A DNA stretch of 64,000 bases from Moraxella pluranimalium (GCF_002014825.1 NZ_MUYU01000002.1:1-64000); one strand, 5' to 3'. Shown: positions 8,086 through 18,132, counted from the stretch's first letter. Numbers and translations: made by a program. The notes: generated by a model from the letters alone, not told the origin.

Positions 8086-9336
8086 TTATACAGCAAATTC
8101 TAGCAAGCGATCGCCATCTTTATCCGTGATACGAGTTGGCAAGCCCATTTGGTTTAGTAGATTGATAAATGGGCGAGCGTCAAGCTCTTCGACATTGACC
8201 ATCGTGCCGACATTCCACTCACCAGTGGCAATCAAAATTGCCGCTGCAACCGGTGGCACGCCTGCGGTATAAGAGATGCCCTGACTGCCGACTTCACTAT
8301 ACGCTTCTTCGTGATCAGCGATGTTATAAATAAAAATCTCGCCATCTACGCCGTCTTTTTTGCCTTTGACCTTGTTGCCGATACAGGTTTTACCCTTATA
8401 ATTTGGCGCAAGGCTCGATGGATCAGGCAGTACAGCTTTGACCACTTTTAATGGCACAACTTCAAGCCCTTCGGCAGTTTTGACAGGTTGTTCTGACAAT
8501 AGACCTAAGTTTTTTAGCACGCCAAAGACATTCATATAATGCTCGCCAAAGCCCATCCAAAAACGGATATTTGGCACATTTAGGTTCTTATGCAATGAAT
8601 GTAGCTCATCATGCCCTGATAGGTAGCTGTTTTGGACGCCGACCACAGGCAAATCATCGGTACGCTTGACTTCAAACATCTGATTGGTCTGCCAAGCACG
8701 ATTTTGCCAAGAATAGACAACACCTGTAAATTCCCGAAAATTAATCTCAGGGTCAAAATTGGTGGCAAAATATTTGCCATGACTGCCTGCATTGATATCA
8801 ATAATATCAATATCTGTCACAGTATCTGTGTCAAAATACTCAACACCCAAGCGTGCATAAGCATTCACCACACCCGGGTCAAAGCCCACGCCTAAGATCG
8901 CTGTTGCCCCTGCTCGTTTAAAGGCATCACGCTTTTTCCATTCGTAGTTCTCATACCACGGTGGCGCTTCGCAAATCTTGGTCGGATCTTCATAAATCGC
9001 CGTATCCAGATAATGCGTACCCGTCTGAATACACGCATCCATCACGCTCATATTGACAAACGGTGAGCCGACATTGATGACGATTTGGATGTCTGCATTA
9101 CGGATAAGCTTCGCCACCGCATCGCTATCTAGCGCATCCAGTGCGTGCGTGTGCAATACCGCATCCCGCTTAAAACTGCCCTTTTCGGCGACGCTACCAG
9201 CGATGGCATCGCATTTTTCTTTGGTGCGTGATGCGATATGAATCTCGCCAAACACATCATTTGCCATCGCACATTTGTGCGCTACGACCTGCGCCACACC
9301 ACCAGCACCAATAATCAAAACATTCGGTTGAGTCAT
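8086..9336 (-). CDS. Carboxy(nor)spermidine dehydrogenase, saccharopine dehydrogenase family
   Basis: NADPH-dependent enzyme predicted to condense aspartate semialdehyde with diaminopropane or putrescine to carboxynorspermidine or carboxyspermidine. 416 residues from the ATG at 9336, which follows a perfect AAGGAGG; an upstream ATG at 9387 has no such site. The N-terminal Rossmann motif is VLIIGAGGVAQVVAHK (about residues 6-21), followed by a saccharopine dehydrogenase C domain. The decarboxylase of the pathway (nspC) lies directly upstream. The sequence alone does not decide which polyamine is made. Confidence 0.88.
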   Translation of the reverse strand: MTQPNVLIIGAGGVAQVVAHKCAMANDVFGEIHIASRTKEKCDAIAGSVAEKGSFKRDAVLHTHALDALDSDAVAKLIRNADIQIVINVGSPFVNMSVMDACIQTGTHYLDTAIYEDPTKICEAPPWYENYEWKKRDAFKRAGATAILGVGFDPGVVNAYARLGVEYFDTDTVTDIDIIDINAGSHGKYFATNFDPEINFREFTGVVYSWQNRAWQTNQMFEVKRTDDLPVVGVQNSYLSGHDELHSLHKNLNVPNIRFWMGFGEHYMNVFGVLKNLGLLSEQPVKTAEGLEVVPLKVVKAVLPDPSSLAPNYKGKTCIGNKVKGKKDGVDGEIFIYNIADHEEAYSEVGSQGISYTAGVPPVAAAILIATGEWNVGTMVNVEELDARPFINLLNQMGLPTRITDKDGDRLLEFAV

Positions 9337-9541
9337 GATAAATCCTCCTTTATGCTTAAAAAAATAAGCAAAATCAATATTATGCATGAATTAAAAAGGA
9401 AGACTTCAAGGAAAATCCATGCACCCAAAATCCATCAATACCTATGCAAACTCATAAGCTTGACAAAGCATAAAATAATAACGAGTATTTGGCGAATTTT
9501 CAACCGTTTGATGATGATTTTATGCCAAATATGGATAATTT

Positions 9542-10744
9542 TTATGACAGGCTGTTTTTATAATCATCATAATCAAACTGTCGCTGTACGATGACTTCAC
9601 CGCTTTGACGGATGATGACAATCGATGGCATATCCACGCCATTAAACCAGTTTTTCTTAACCATCGTATAGGCAGCGGCATTGCCAAAGGCGACTTTATC
9701 ACCGATTTGCAGGGGTTTATTCAGCGTATAATCCCCAAAAATATCCCCCGCTAGGCATGATTTGCCATAGATACGCACCGCCGTCTCATCAGCTGTCACG
9801 CCATCAAAATCACCGCCTTTGATGTCATACGCCGTGTCATTGACATAGGCAAGTGGTGATGACTGACGATAGATAAGCAAATCTAACATATGCGCTTCGA
9901 TAGATGCATCCACCACCGCCAAAGGCTTGCCATTGTGCAGTGTATCAAGCACGCTTGTCACCAGCACTGCCCCTTGATGGACGGACGCTTCGCCCGGCTC
10001 TAGATAAATCTGCACGCCGTATTTATCGCTAAATTCTTTGAGACGATTGCTAAATTTTTCTAATGGATAATCAGGGTCGATAAAGTGAATACCGCCACCA
10101 AAGCTAATCCACTCTAGACGGTGGAACAGCTTGCCAAATCGCCCTTCGATATCCGCAAGACTTTGGCTAAATGCTTCAAAATCAGCATTTTCGCAGTTGT
10201 TATGAATCATCACACCGCTGATGCTATCTGCCACCGCCATGATGGCATCAACATCATGCTCACCAAGTCGGCTAAAGGGTCTGGCAGGGTCGGCGATGAT
10301 GAATGATGAATTGCTTGTTTGTGGATTAAGACGCAGACCCACAGGGATATTTTTGGCGGCGGCTTTTTTGCCAAAGCGTGCCAATTGATTAAATGAATTA
10401 AAAATAATCTTATCGGCATACTCTAGCACTTCATCAATCTCATGCTCACTATACGCCACACTATAAGCGTGCGTTTCGCCACCAAAGCATTCTTTGCCTA
10501 GGCGGACTTCTTTGAGCGATGATGATGTCGTGCCGTGCAAATAAGGCTTCATCGCATCAAACACGCCCCAAGTGGCAAAGCATTTGAGCGCAAGTAAAGC
10601 CTTAGCGCCGCTGGCTTGGCACAGCTTGTCGGTGATGATAAGATTGTCAATAATCGCTCGTTCATCAAGTAGATAATACGGCGTGGGAATCTTGGCAAGT
10701 GCTTGTTTTTGTTCTGCTGTCAGACGCTCAAAAAACTGTGACAT
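9542..10744 (-). CDS. nspC: Carboxynorspermidine decarboxylase NspC
   Basis: PLP-dependent alanine-racemase-fold decarboxylase that turns carboxynorspermidine or carboxyspermidine into the free polyamine. 400 residues. The N-terminal segment TPYYLLDERAIIDNL and LLALKCFATWGVF (PLP lysine near residue 50) mark the barrel; SFGGGIHFIDPDYP and YLEPGEASVHQ bind cofactor phosphate and substrate; SCLAGDIFGDYT near residue 325 carries the Cys of the dimer-shared active site. A gap of about 205 nt separates it from the dehydrogenase gene, so that gene may have its own promoter. Confidence 0.93.
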   Translation of the reverse strand: MSQFFERLTAEQKQALAKIPTPYYLLDERAIIDNLIITDKLCQASGAKALLALKCFATWGVFDAMKPYLHGTTSSSLKEVRLGKECFGGETHAYSVAYSEHEIDEVLEYADKIIFNSFNQLARFGKKAAAKNIPVGLRLNPQTSNSSFIIADPARPFSRLGEHDVDAIMAVADSISGVMIHNNCENADFEAFSQSLADIEGRFGKLFHRLEWISFGGGIHFIDPDYPLEKFSNRLKEFSDKYGVQIYLEPGEASVHQGAVLVTSVLDTLHNGKPLAVVDASIEAHMLDLLIYRQSSPLAYVNDTAYDIKGGDFDGVTADETAVRIYGKSCLAGDIFGDYTLNKPLQIGDKVAFGNAAAYTMVKKNWFNGVDMPSIVIIRQSGEVIVQRQFDYDDYKNSLS

Positions 10745-10849
10745 AACAAAATCCTGTTTGATGTTTTTAATTGGCTAAGAAATTTTGGGGATAAATGATG
10801 GTTATTTTAGCAAAATTTTGGGTGGGAACAAACCGCTTTTGCTACTTGC

Positions 10850-11446
10850 TCATGCACCATCAGACTCCAATGCAAGTCGACCAAGCACCTGCCGATATGC
10901 CATTGCTTTTTTCTCAAGGCTCATCGGATACGCCCGTGATGATGACGGTAGGCGGTACAAGGTGATGGCTTTATCATTAATCATCAACTCCACCGATTGC
11001 CCGACTTTTGGTAATGCTTGATTGGGGTTTAAATAACCATCGCATAAAATTTGCGTGGCTTTTTCGCCTGTGGTGATGATGCTTGTGCAATTGGGCAATT
11101 TATCCAAAATCTCACCAATATCCATCGGCGTGATAACTTCTAAGAATTTATCCGATGCGTTATTTTGCAGGCGTTTGATTTGATAAGCAGTATCGCTAAT
11201 AGCAATACCCGTATCAGTAAGAAACCGCTCAATTTTATCCTGATAAAAGCTTTTGTCCGCTGTATTGATAAATTCATCTTTATTATCAAAAAACACCAAG
11301 CCCATAATCCGCCAAAAATCATTATTAAAATTGGGATAATAAAAGTCCATCTTCCAGCGTACTTGTGGTGGTGGAAAACTGCCCAAAATCAACACTTGGC
11401 TATTTGGTGGGGTAAATGGGGATAATGGGTGGGTTTCGATGGTCAT
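10850..11446 (-). CDS. Putative uracil/hypoxanthine-DNA glycosylase family protein
   Basis: 198 residues resembling the uracil-DNA glycosylase superfamily, closest by eye to the DNA-deoxyinosine (family 6) branch. Evidence is the N-terminal motif VLILGSFPPPQVRWKMDFYY (about residues 19-38) with NNDFWRIMG, and a C-terminal LYRLPSSSRAYPMS segment that corresponds to the family's second active-site loop. It starts one nt after the uvrB stop codon, so the two repair genes probably form one transcript. Substrate is inference. Confidence 0.7.
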   Translation of the reverse strand: MTIETHPLSPFTPPNSQVLILGSFPPPQVRWKMDFYYPNFNNDFWRIMGLVFFDNKDEFINTADKSFYQDKIERFLTDTGIAISDTAYQIKRLQNNASDKFLEVITPMDIGEILDKLPNCTSIITTGEKATQILCDGYLNPNQALPKVGQSVELMINDKAITLYRLPSSSRAYPMSLEKKAMAYRQVLGRLALESDGA

Positions 11447-11447
11447 G

Positions 11448-13559
11448 TTATTTCACCATCAACTCTTTGAGCGCAAGCATCGTATCACGCACTTTCATCG
11501 CTTCTTCAAATTTTAGCTCTCGGGAGAGTGCTTGCATTTGTTTTTCTAGGCGAGCGATTTCTTTGGCAAGTAATTTGGGCGAATGCAAAATACTTTCGTC
11601 CACGCCTGCCAAAGCTTCGGATAAAATAATCCGTACCACTTCGGTATTTTCATCATCACCTGTATCAATTTTATCGGTGATTTGGCGAGTGGCGGATTTT
11701 GGGGTGATGCCATGCTCGGTGTTGTAGGCGATTTGCTTAGCACGGCGGCGTTCGGTCTCTTCCATCGCTCGCTGCATACTCGGCGTAATGCTGTCAGCAT
11801 AAAGGATAGCCTTGCCATTGACATGGCGAGCGGCACGCCCGATGGTCTGAATGAGTGAACGCTCCGAACGCAAAAAGCCTTCCTTGTCCGCATCAAAAAT
11901 CGCCACCAAGCTCACCTCAGGCATATCCAGTCCCTCACGCAGCAGGTTAATCCCCACCAGTACATCATGCACGCCTGTACGTAGCTCATGGATGATTTTC
12001 ATCCGCTCAACGGTGTCAATGTCCGAATGTAGATAGGCGACCTTGATGCCGTATTCTTTGAGATAACTGGTCAAATCTTCCGCCATGCGTTTGGTCAATA
12101 CGGTAATCAGCACACGCTCATCCACCGCCTTACGCAGGTTAATCTCACCCAGCACATCATCCACTTGTGTCAGTACAGGGCGTACTTCTAGTACAGGGTC
12201 AACCAGCCCTGTCGGGCGTACCACTTGCTCGACGATTTGTTCGGATTTTTCAAGCTCGTACTGAGCAGGCGTGGCGGACACATAGATGGTTGATGGGGCA
12301 ATACGCTCCCATTCTTCAAACTTCATCGGGCGATTGTCCATCGCACTAGGCAAGCGAAAACCGTACTGCACCAGCGTCTCTTTGCGACTTCTATCGCCCT
12401 TATACATCGCCCCAATCTGTGGTACGGTGACATGGCTCTCGTCAATAAATAGCAGTGCATCAGGCGGAATATAGTCAAAGAGCGTCGGCGGTGCTTCGCC
12501 AGCGGGTCTGCCTGATAGATGACGAGAATAGTTCTCAATGCCATTACAATAGCCAAGCTGCTGAATCATCTCAAGGTCACACTGCGTCCGCTCTTTGATA
12601 CGCTGTGCTTCTATCAGCTTATCATTGGCACGAAAATATTCCAACCGCTCAGCAAGCTCAGCTTTGATGGTCTCGGATGCTTCCATGAGCTTGTCTTTTG
12701 GCGTGACATAGTGCGATTTTGGATAAATGGTAATGCGTGGCACAGACTTGATTGCCTTGCCTGTCAAGGGGTCAAACCATGAAATTTTTTCCACTTCATC
12801 GTCAAACATCGCAATACGCACCGCCAACGACTCACTTTCAGCAGGATAAATATCCAAAGTCTCACCACGAATGCGATAAGTACCCCGCCCAAAGTCTAGC
12901 TCATTACGCTCGTATTGTAGTTCCACCAATCGCTTGATAATGGCATTGCGATCCACACGATCACCCACCACGATGTGCAGCAGCATTTTTAGATAGCTTT
13001 CGGGGTCGCCCAAGCCATAAATGGCAGACACCGATGCAATGATAATCGCATCACGACGCTCAAGTAATGCTCGCGTGGCGGATAGTCGCATCTGGTCAAT
13101 GTGGTCATTAATCGCACTGTCTTTTTCAATAAAAGTATCACTCGCTGGTACATAGGCTTCAGGCTGATAATAGTCATAATAGCTGACAAAATATTCCACC
13201 GCATTGTACGGAAAAAACGCCTTGAACTCACCATATAGCTGCGCTGCCAAAGTCTTATTATGCGCCATGATAATCGCAGGTCGTCCGCATTCGGCGATGA
13301 CCTTTGCCATCGTATAGGTCTTGCCAGAACCTGTCACGCCAAGTAGTAGTTGCCCTGTCATGCCTGATTCTACGCCCTTAACAAGGCTAGCAATGGCGGT
13401 CGGCTGGTCGCCTGATGGCTCAAATTCTGTCACCATATCAAAGGCTTGACTGCTGATTTGTGTGCCTGACGCATTAACACCTGTTAGCTGGGCCTCATCT
13501 TGAAGTTGTTTGGCAAGTTGATTGGTCTGAATGTCGGCTCGGGTGGTTGGTTGTCGCAT
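11448..13559 (-). CDS. uvrB: Excinuclease ABC subunit B
   Basis: Damage-verification helicase of nucleotide excision repair. 703 residues from the ATG at 13559 (MRQPTTRAD). No start has a good Shine-Dalgarno site; an ATG at 13604 would add 15 residues. The conserved UvrB start ([14 protein letters not shown]) comes only about 45 residues in, so the N-terminus is extended compared with E. coli UvrB. Walker [14 protein letters not shown], the beta-hairpin region [17 protein letters not shown], helicase motifs DESHVTVPQ and QTIGRAARH, and the C-terminal UVR domain ([24 protein letters not shown]) are intact. Confidence 0.96.
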   Translation of the reverse strand: MRQPTTRADIQTNQLAKQLQDEAQLTGVNASGTQISSQAFDMVTEFEPSGDQPTAIASLVKGVESGMTGQLLLGVTGSGKTYTMAKVIAECGRPAIIMAHNKTLAAQLYGEFKAFFPYNAVEYFVSYYDYYQPEAYVPASDTFIEKDSAINDHIDQMRLSATRALLERRDAIIIASVSAIYGLGDPESYLKMLLHIVVGDRVDRNAIIKRLVELQYERNELDFGRGTYRIRGETLDIYPAESESLAVRIAMFDDEVEKISWFDPLTGKAIKSVPRITIYPKSHYVTPKDKLMEASETIKAELAERLEYFRANDKLIEAQRIKERTQCDLEMIQQLGYCNGIENYSRHLSGRPAGEAPPTLFDYIPPDALLFIDESHVTVPQIGAMYKGDRSRKETLVQYGFRLPSAMDNRPMKFEEWERIAPSTIYVSATPAQYELEKSEQIVEQVVRPTGLVDPVLEVRPVLTQVDDVLGEINLRKAVDERVLITVLTKRMAEDLTSYLKEYGIKVAYLHSDIDTVERMKIIHELRTGVHDVLVGINLLREGLDMPEVSLVAIFDADKEGFLRSERSLIQTIGRAARHVNGKAILYADSITPSMQRAMEETERRRAKQIAYNTEHGITPKSATRQITDKIDTGDDENTEVVRIILSEALAGVDESILHSPKLLAKEIARLEKQMQALSRELKFEEAMKVRDTMLALKELMVK

Positions 13560-13644
13560 GGTTATTGTAATTCTGGTTAAAATGATGGTTTTATATATAG
13601 GCATAAGCGGTCAATTTAAAGACATGACCGCTTATGTGTACAAA

Positions 13645-14193
13645 TTATTCAGAGATAATCTTGGCTGCTTCTTTCTCCATTTGCAACTTGATTTGGCTTA
13701 TTTCATCTTGAAATAAGTAGTTCACCGCAAGTACCGACTCTAGCTCTGCTTTTAGATACAATCCTAAAAAAGCATTATGATTATAAGCGAATCGCTTGCC
13801 CGCAGGCGTTGATAAAAACTGATTATATGCATCAATTTCATCTTGATTAAAGTTAAGCTTAGCCAGTTCGATGTACTCATCCTGCAACTCTTGTATGATA
13901 TTGCTTTCATTAAATAACAAATCACTGTTTTGTTTCAAATGGTGATAATACACCTGTGTCAACCTTTCAACTTGATCGTCAGTTAATTGATATTGTTCTT
14001 TGGCGTTTTGTGCCATGATTTGCGCCGTACGCAAGCCCGAAGTATCACTACCTTGCTTAAGATAAGAATTGAAGTCAAGTAATGCAAGCGTTTGTCGCAG
14101 TGATGCATCCGATGGCGTTTGAGCAATTGCAGATGACATACCCACGCACAGCGTACCGACAATCATCATGGCTGATTTAAATAGTGGTGACAT
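13645..14193 (-). CDS. DUF2059-domain secreted protein
   Basis: 182 residues from the ATG at 14193, which follows GGAGG; a longer ATG at 14229 is less likely. A signal peptide (about 1-23, ending near SSAIAQ) is followed by an all-helical body ending in the DUF2059-like stretch YNQFLSTPAGKRFAYNHNAFLGLYLKAELE. The family is periplasmic and of unknown function. It stands between uvrB and the mltB terminator. Confidence 0.7.
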   Translation of the reverse strand: MSPLFKSAMMIVGTLCVGMSSAIAQTPSDASLRQTLALLDFNSYLKQGSDTSGLRTAQIMAQNAKEQYQLTDDQVERLTQVYYHHLKQNSDLLFNESNIIQELQDEYIELAKLNFNQDEIDAYNQFLSTPAGKRFAYNHNAFLGLYLKAELESVLAVNYLFQDEISQIKLQMEKEAAKIISE

Positions 14194-14248
14194 AAAACCT
14201 CCGATAACTTGATAATGACATATTAACATAATTACCCATTATCTCGCA

Positions 14249-14280
14249 CAAAAAAAGAGAACGCACTGCATTCTCTTTTT
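14249..14280 (-). terminator. Terminator of the MltB-like gene
   Basis: AGAGAACGC/GCATTCTCT-type stem with A-tract on the left and T-tract on the right, so it can work in both directions; it lies 15 nt beyond the stop of the gene at 14295. Confidence 0.8.
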
Positions 14281-14294
14281 GTCTTAAGTCAAGC

Positions 14295-15626
14295 TTACCA
14301 AATCAAGCTATTTGCCGTGCTTTGGCTAATAAAACCATCAGGAATTTGACCGTTTGCCGACTGCCAACGAGCAAAAGCCTTACGAGTATTAGCACCTGCC
14401 ACGCCATCAACACCGCCTGTGTCATAGCCAAGTTCGGTCAGTTTGCGCTGCAGAGTTTGCACCTGCGTGCGAGATAATGGTTGTTCGTCTCGTGGCCATG
14501 ACTGCACGATACCACTACCACCCGCCATACGCTTGGCAAGTAGTGCTACACCGAGTGCATAGCTTGATGAGTTGTTATACACCTTGATGACATCGAAGTT
14601 TTTGGTCAAAAGTAGCGCCGGACCATTTTTGCCTGCAGGTAGCCACAGTTCAGCCTCATGATTACCACCAAAGCTTTCGCCACCGACGGCACTTAGCCCT
14701 GCACTTTTCCATGCATCTAGGCTGCGCTTACCGCTATTAAGTAACGCATAATCAAAGCCCGACGGTAGTCGCACTTCATAAAACGGTGCAAGACCACGCA
14801 TCCAGCCGGCATTGCCTAGATAGCTTGCTGTTGAGCTTAGCGCATCGGCGGAGTTCCAAGGATTTTTGCGTCCGTCGCCATTACCATCAACACCTTCAGC
14901 CATCCAAGTGGTCGGAATAAACTGCGTATGACCCATACCGCCTGCCCATGAGCCCTTGAATTGAGATAGGCTAGCATCGCCACGTTGAATCATCTCAACC
15001 ATCGCAATCAGCTGATTTTCGGCAAATTCACGGCGGCGACCATCATAAGCCAGGCTTGATAATGAGTTCACCAAATCCATCGAACCTGTGTTCGCCCCAA
15101 AGCCTGATTCCATTGCCCAAATCGCTGTGGTGACTTCTTTTGGCAGTCCGTACATATTTTCAGCTGATGATAGCACGGCAAAATTTTCATTTAATTTGCT
15201 TTTACCTTGACTAACACGACTGCTAGTTACCGCCGATTCGACGTATTCCCACGGCATTTTGGTAAATTCTGCTTGGCTACGGTCAAGGTCAATCACACGC
15301 TGATTGAGACTGGCATTTGCCATCAACTCATTTAGGATGCTAGCATTCACCCCTTTGGCGGTTGCACGACTGATAAAGTCATTACGCCATTCGCCAAAGC
15401 TTGCATAATAAGCTTGGCTTGGCTTTTGGGTTACAACAGACTGTGTTGGCTTAGCGACTACCACTTGGCGAGTTTCTTGGACGATGACAGGCTGTGGTGC
15501 TGGTTGTGGTTGTGTTGCTTGCACCACTTTGATTGGCGCGCGCTGGGTTGCTGATGGCTGTGATGAACACGCAGTAAGCACTGCCATAGCCACGACCAAC
15601 GAAGATGGGATAAAATATTTTTGCAT
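14295..15626 (-). CDS. mltB: Lytic murein transglycosylase, MltB family, lipoprotein
   Basis: Cleaves peptidoglycan glycan strands with formation of 1,6-anhydromuropeptides. 443 residues from the ATG at 15626 (AGGA upstream). A lipoprotein signal peptide ends at lipobox LTAC near residue 20. A Pro/Gln-rich linker is followed by the SLT_2 domain with catalytic Glu in IWAMESGFGANTG and the GGMGHTQFIPTTW block. The C-terminus is a PG_binding_1 domain (LQRKLTELGYDTGGVDG). The peptidoglycan-binding tail is typical of the MltB variants called Slt/MltB in Acinetobacter and Pseudomonas. Confidence 0.93.
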   Translation of the reverse strand: MQKYFIPSSLVVAMAVLTACSSQPSATQRAPIKVVQATQPQPAPQPVIVQETRQVVVAKPTQSVVTQKPSQAYYASFGEWRNDFISRATAKGVNASILNELMANASLNQRVIDLDRSQAEFTKMPWEYVESAVTSSRVSQGKSKLNENFAVLSSAENMYGLPKEVTTAIWAMESGFGANTGSMDLVNSLSSLAYDGRRREFAENQLIAMVEMIQRGDASLSQFKGSWAGGMGHTQFIPTTWMAEGVDGNGDGRKNPWNSADALSSTASYLGNAGWMRGLAPFYEVRLPSGFDYALLNSGKRSLDAWKSAGLSAVGGESFGGNHEAELWLPAGKNGPALLLTKNFDVIKVYNNSSSYALGVALLAKRMAGGSGIVQSWPRDEQPLSRTQVQTLQRKLTELGYDTGGVDGVAGANTRKAFARWQSANGQIPDGFISQSTANSLIW

Positions 15627-16061
15627 ATTGCTGATTCCTATAAATAGATGTACGCACTTTAACAAGAAATGTCCAAAAAGTCGATTGGAATATTTTTAAG
15701 ATTTGTTATTATCGCCAATTCTGCGAATTTTTTTGTCATTCAATCCAACAAAGCTCAAGAATTTTTCCCATTTTATTCACAACAATCAATAAGTTAATAA
15801 AAAATCACTTTGCAATATGACCAAACAATATACCAAAATCGTATCATTGATTTAAAATATTGTATAAATCAATTTTTTAACAAAGAATTACAATGAATAC
15901 GAATTGCTAGCATTGTTTACAAAAAACACTTATTTCATCGCTACAATTACCATAATGGCACATCTTTGCTTGATAATAGTTTGTTTTAATATGCTCGTCG
16001 AAAACAAAAGCGGTATCTTGTTCATCGATTGTTTTTAATTTGATATATTAAGCGAAAATCC
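15627..16061. other. AT-rich intergenic region, 435 bp
   Basis: Divergent space between the MltB-like gene (-) and a small secreted protein gene (+). Very AT-rich, with no convincing ORF, tRNA or hairpin terminator. A GATATATTA segment at about 16037-16046 could be part of the promoter for the gene at 16062. Nothing else is supported. Confidence 0.5.
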
Positions 16062-16304
16062 ATGTTCAAAAAAATCATTATTGCTGCTACCCTATCAGCT
16101 ACAAGCCTATCAGCATTTGCCATGTCAGAAGTTCAAGTTGACAAACCAACCCAAGAAATGACAGTTCAAGCCGACCAACAATCGCAACAACACGGTAAAA
16201 AACACGAGCATAAGCACGACAAAAAAGATTGTGGTAACAAACAAACCAAGCCAACAAAGTCAGTAGGCAACCAACATTACAATGCTCGTGAAGTTGTACA
16301 ATAA
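16062..16304 (+). CDS. Small secreted His/Lys/Gln-rich protein
   Basis: 80 residues. A clear signal peptide (about 1-20, MFKKIIIAATLSATSLSAFA) is followed by a hydrophilic mature part with the cluster HGKKHEHKHDKKDCG (four His, one Cys), suggestive of metal binding, and no recognisable domain. It has its own terminator at 16326-16352. A second small secreted basic protein gene follows at 16553. Family unknown. Confidence 0.65.
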   Translation: MFKKIIIAATLSATSLSAFAMSEVQVDKPTQEMTVQADQQSQQHGKKHEHKHDKKDCGNKQTKPTKSVGNQHYNAREVVQ

Positions 16305-16325
16305 CTAACCATATTGTATCTTTCA

Positions 16326-16352
16326 AAAAGATAGTTTTTAAGCTATCTTTTT
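16326..16352 (+). terminator. Terminator after the His-rich small protein
   Basis: AAAGATAG and CTATCTTT form a stem of 8 bp with a short loop followed by TTTTTT, 22 nt after the stop codon at 16304. Confidence 0.8.
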
Positions 16353-16552
16353 TTATGTTTGCTGTATGTGCAGCTTGGTGATACCGAAAATAATAAGCAA
16401 TGGTATTTACACAAGACAACCAAAACTATTCACAAACACTTGTAAACTAACATCAGCACTTAGGAAAATTTTGGTTTAATATCACCATCAACTCGTTAAT
16501 GTGCATGAATTATCGAATTTGATGTATTTGTTTTATTTTTAAGGAGCGCATC

Positions 16553-16771
16553 ATGTCTATCAAACAACTAATCACCGCCCTAACCCTGTCTGCATTCACC
16601 ATGGCTGCAATGGCTGCGCCACAAACCGAGCAACCAACCAAGCCAAAGACTGAACAAACTGCCAAAAAGCAAGTGAAAAAAACAGCAAAACAAACCAAAA
16701 AACAAGTTAAGAAAACTACCAAGCAAGTCAAAAAACAAGCTCAAAAACCTGCACCAAAACCAGCAAAATAA
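16553..16771 (+). CDS. Small secreted lysine-rich protein with KKQVKKT repeats
   Basis: 72 residues, preceded by AAGGAG. A signal peptide (about 1-22, ending AMAAP) is followed by a strongly basic mature part of some 50 residues made almost only of Lys, Gln, Thr, Pro and Ala, with periodic KKQVKKT/KKTTKQV units. Composition recalls acid-shock (Asr-like) or histone H1-like tails, but no homology can be claimed. It ends at a strong terminator. Possible roles such as binding envelope polyanions are inference. Confidence 0.7.
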   Translation: MSIKQLITALTLSAFTMAAMAAPQTEQPTKPKTEQTAKKQVKKTAKQTKKQVKKTTKQVKKQAQKPAPKPAK

Positions 16772-16790
16772 TCTTGCCGAGCAAAACAAA

Positions 16791-16817
16791 AGCACCAATC
16801 TGATTGGTGCTTTTTTT
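16791..16817 (+). terminator. Terminator after the Lys-rich small protein
   Basis: AGCACCAATC and GATTGGTGCT form a 10-bp perfect stem followed by seven T. Confidence 0.92.
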
Positions 16818-16829
16818 GGTAACTGACTA

Positions 16830-17357
16830 TTAATTTTTTGGGCGAATGTCCACTTCTATGGTGAAATCCACCACACCTGGCTTGTTGACAAAGGCATCAT
16901 ATTCCACATGAATGACATGACGTCCGTTATTCACCACAGAATAACTGCCATTATTAAAATCATGAAAATGCGGTGTTCTTAGCGTTGGTTTCATGACGTC
17001 ATTTGACAATTTGACTGACACCACTTCGCCAATCTGCGGATAAATGAAATAATCGCATGAGTTGTCCGCAATGCTTTCTTGGCGCACGATTTGTGTATTA
17101 TCGATGCGCTTTTGGATCAATCTTGGGCAAGCATCCACCGTGCCTTTGCGCTTTGGCAAAGAGCTGGTTACGACTTCATTTTTTACTTGGATGTCTGGCT
17201 GAACACTGGTATTCACCACAGTCATGCCATCATCGTAGCAGGCTGTCAGCAATACAGGCAAAACACCAGTCCAATACAAGGCAAGCTTGCTAAGCGGAAA
17301 ATTTTGCAAAACTCCCCCTATCAGATCGCAAAAACTTATTCTGGCTGATTTGCTCAT
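16830..17357 (-). CDS. Hypothetical protein, possible lipoprotein
   Basis: About 175 residues from the ATG at 17357; starts at 17369 or 17396 are also possible and none has a good ribosome site. A hydrophobic stretch ends in a lipobox-like LTAC (LPVLLTACYDDGM), which suggests a lipoprotein, although the preceding leader is long. The mature part has several Cys and a beta-rich C-terminus. No family recognised. It lies alone between two terminators. Confidence 0.5.
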   Translation of the reverse strand: MSKSARISFCDLIGGVLQNFPLSKLALYWTGVLPVLLTACYDDGMTVVNTSVQPDIQVKNEVVTSSLPKRKGTVDACPRLIQKRIDNTQIVRQESIADNSCDYFIYPQIGEVVSVKLSNDVMKPTLRTPHFHDFNNGSYSVVNNGRHVIHVEYDAFVNKPGVVDFTIEVDIRPKN

Positions 17358-17432
17358 AACAATACACATGGCAAATTCACCAATCAAACATGGCAAGATT
17401 TACAATTATAGCACAGTTTTTACAAAAGTAAA

Positions 17433-17482
17433 CAAAAGCCCCAATGCACACCCATTCATCGATGATTGACCCATTGGGACTA
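17433..17482 (-). terminator. Terminator of the lipoprotein gene at 17505
   Basis: On the minus strand AGTCCCAATG and CATTGGGGCT pair around a 25-nt loop and are followed by TTTTG. Longer loop than usual, so moderate confidence. Confidence 0.55.
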
Positions 17483-17504
17483 ATGCTAAATTTGCCCTAA
17501 TGAG

Positions 17505-17915
17505 TTATTTACCCAAAAAGCTGGTTGCACAAGCATTGATGGTCTTGGCTACCGCTGATGCAACCACTTGAGTGCGAGCTGCAGGGCTAACTGCCGCTTG
17601 AGCCACTTCGGTGATGGTGACGCTTTGTGGTGCTTTTTCGCTGACGCAGCCACAGATGTTATTTTCTAGTGCAGTTTTTTGGTCGCTGGTTAGTACCAAA
17701 GTTGCTGTCTTGTAGATGGTTTGGTTGTTTAGCTCGGTACGGCACTTGGCATCAACTGCTTGTTGAAAAATCGCCATGCCAACATTGGTCGCTGTACCCA
17801 CGCCGATTGCCGCTGCATCACCTGCGGTCGTTGTTGCACCTGTTGTGCCTGTGCTGGTTGCACAGCCTGTCATCGCAACCGCTGCCAAAATCGCTGCACC
17901 AAAAATCTTTTTCAT
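17505..17915 (-). CDS. Small Cys-containing lipoprotein, unknown function
   Basis: 136 residues. Lipoprotein signal peptide with lipobox MTGC (Cys18), then a Thr/Gly/Ala-rich linker and a helical domain with four further Cys (in DAKCRTEL, NNICGCVSE and INACATSF) that could form two disulfides. No family recognised. It has its own terminator to the left and lies alone on the minus strand. Confidence 0.65.
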   Translation of the reverse strand: MKKIFGAAILAAVAMTGCATSTGTTGATTTAGDAAAIGVGTATNVGMAIFQQAVDAKCRTELNNQTIYKTATLVLTSDQKTALENNICGCVSEKAPQSVTITEVAQAAVSPAARTQVVASAVAKTINACATSFLGK

Positions 17916-18132
17916 AACTATATCCTAAAAAAAATAACGGCAAACCGCCAAAAACTGTATCAAATTTTTCTGCACAAGCTGTCGCATCCGCACAGTTTGC
18001 AGGATCGCCATATTAAATAGATTGGTGATAAAACTCAATAGCCCACTACGAACACGATACGCAAAACCACCAATCGCCACAAAAATTTACATCTGTTTAC
18101 AATTGACAAGCCAATCGGCGTCGATGGGATAA

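Noticed and set aside
9337..9541. A riboswitch in the gap before the carboxy(nor)spermidine dehydrogenase gene
   Set aside because: No conserved riboswitch core or terminator hairpin is visible; only AT-rich sequence and a strong ribosome site.
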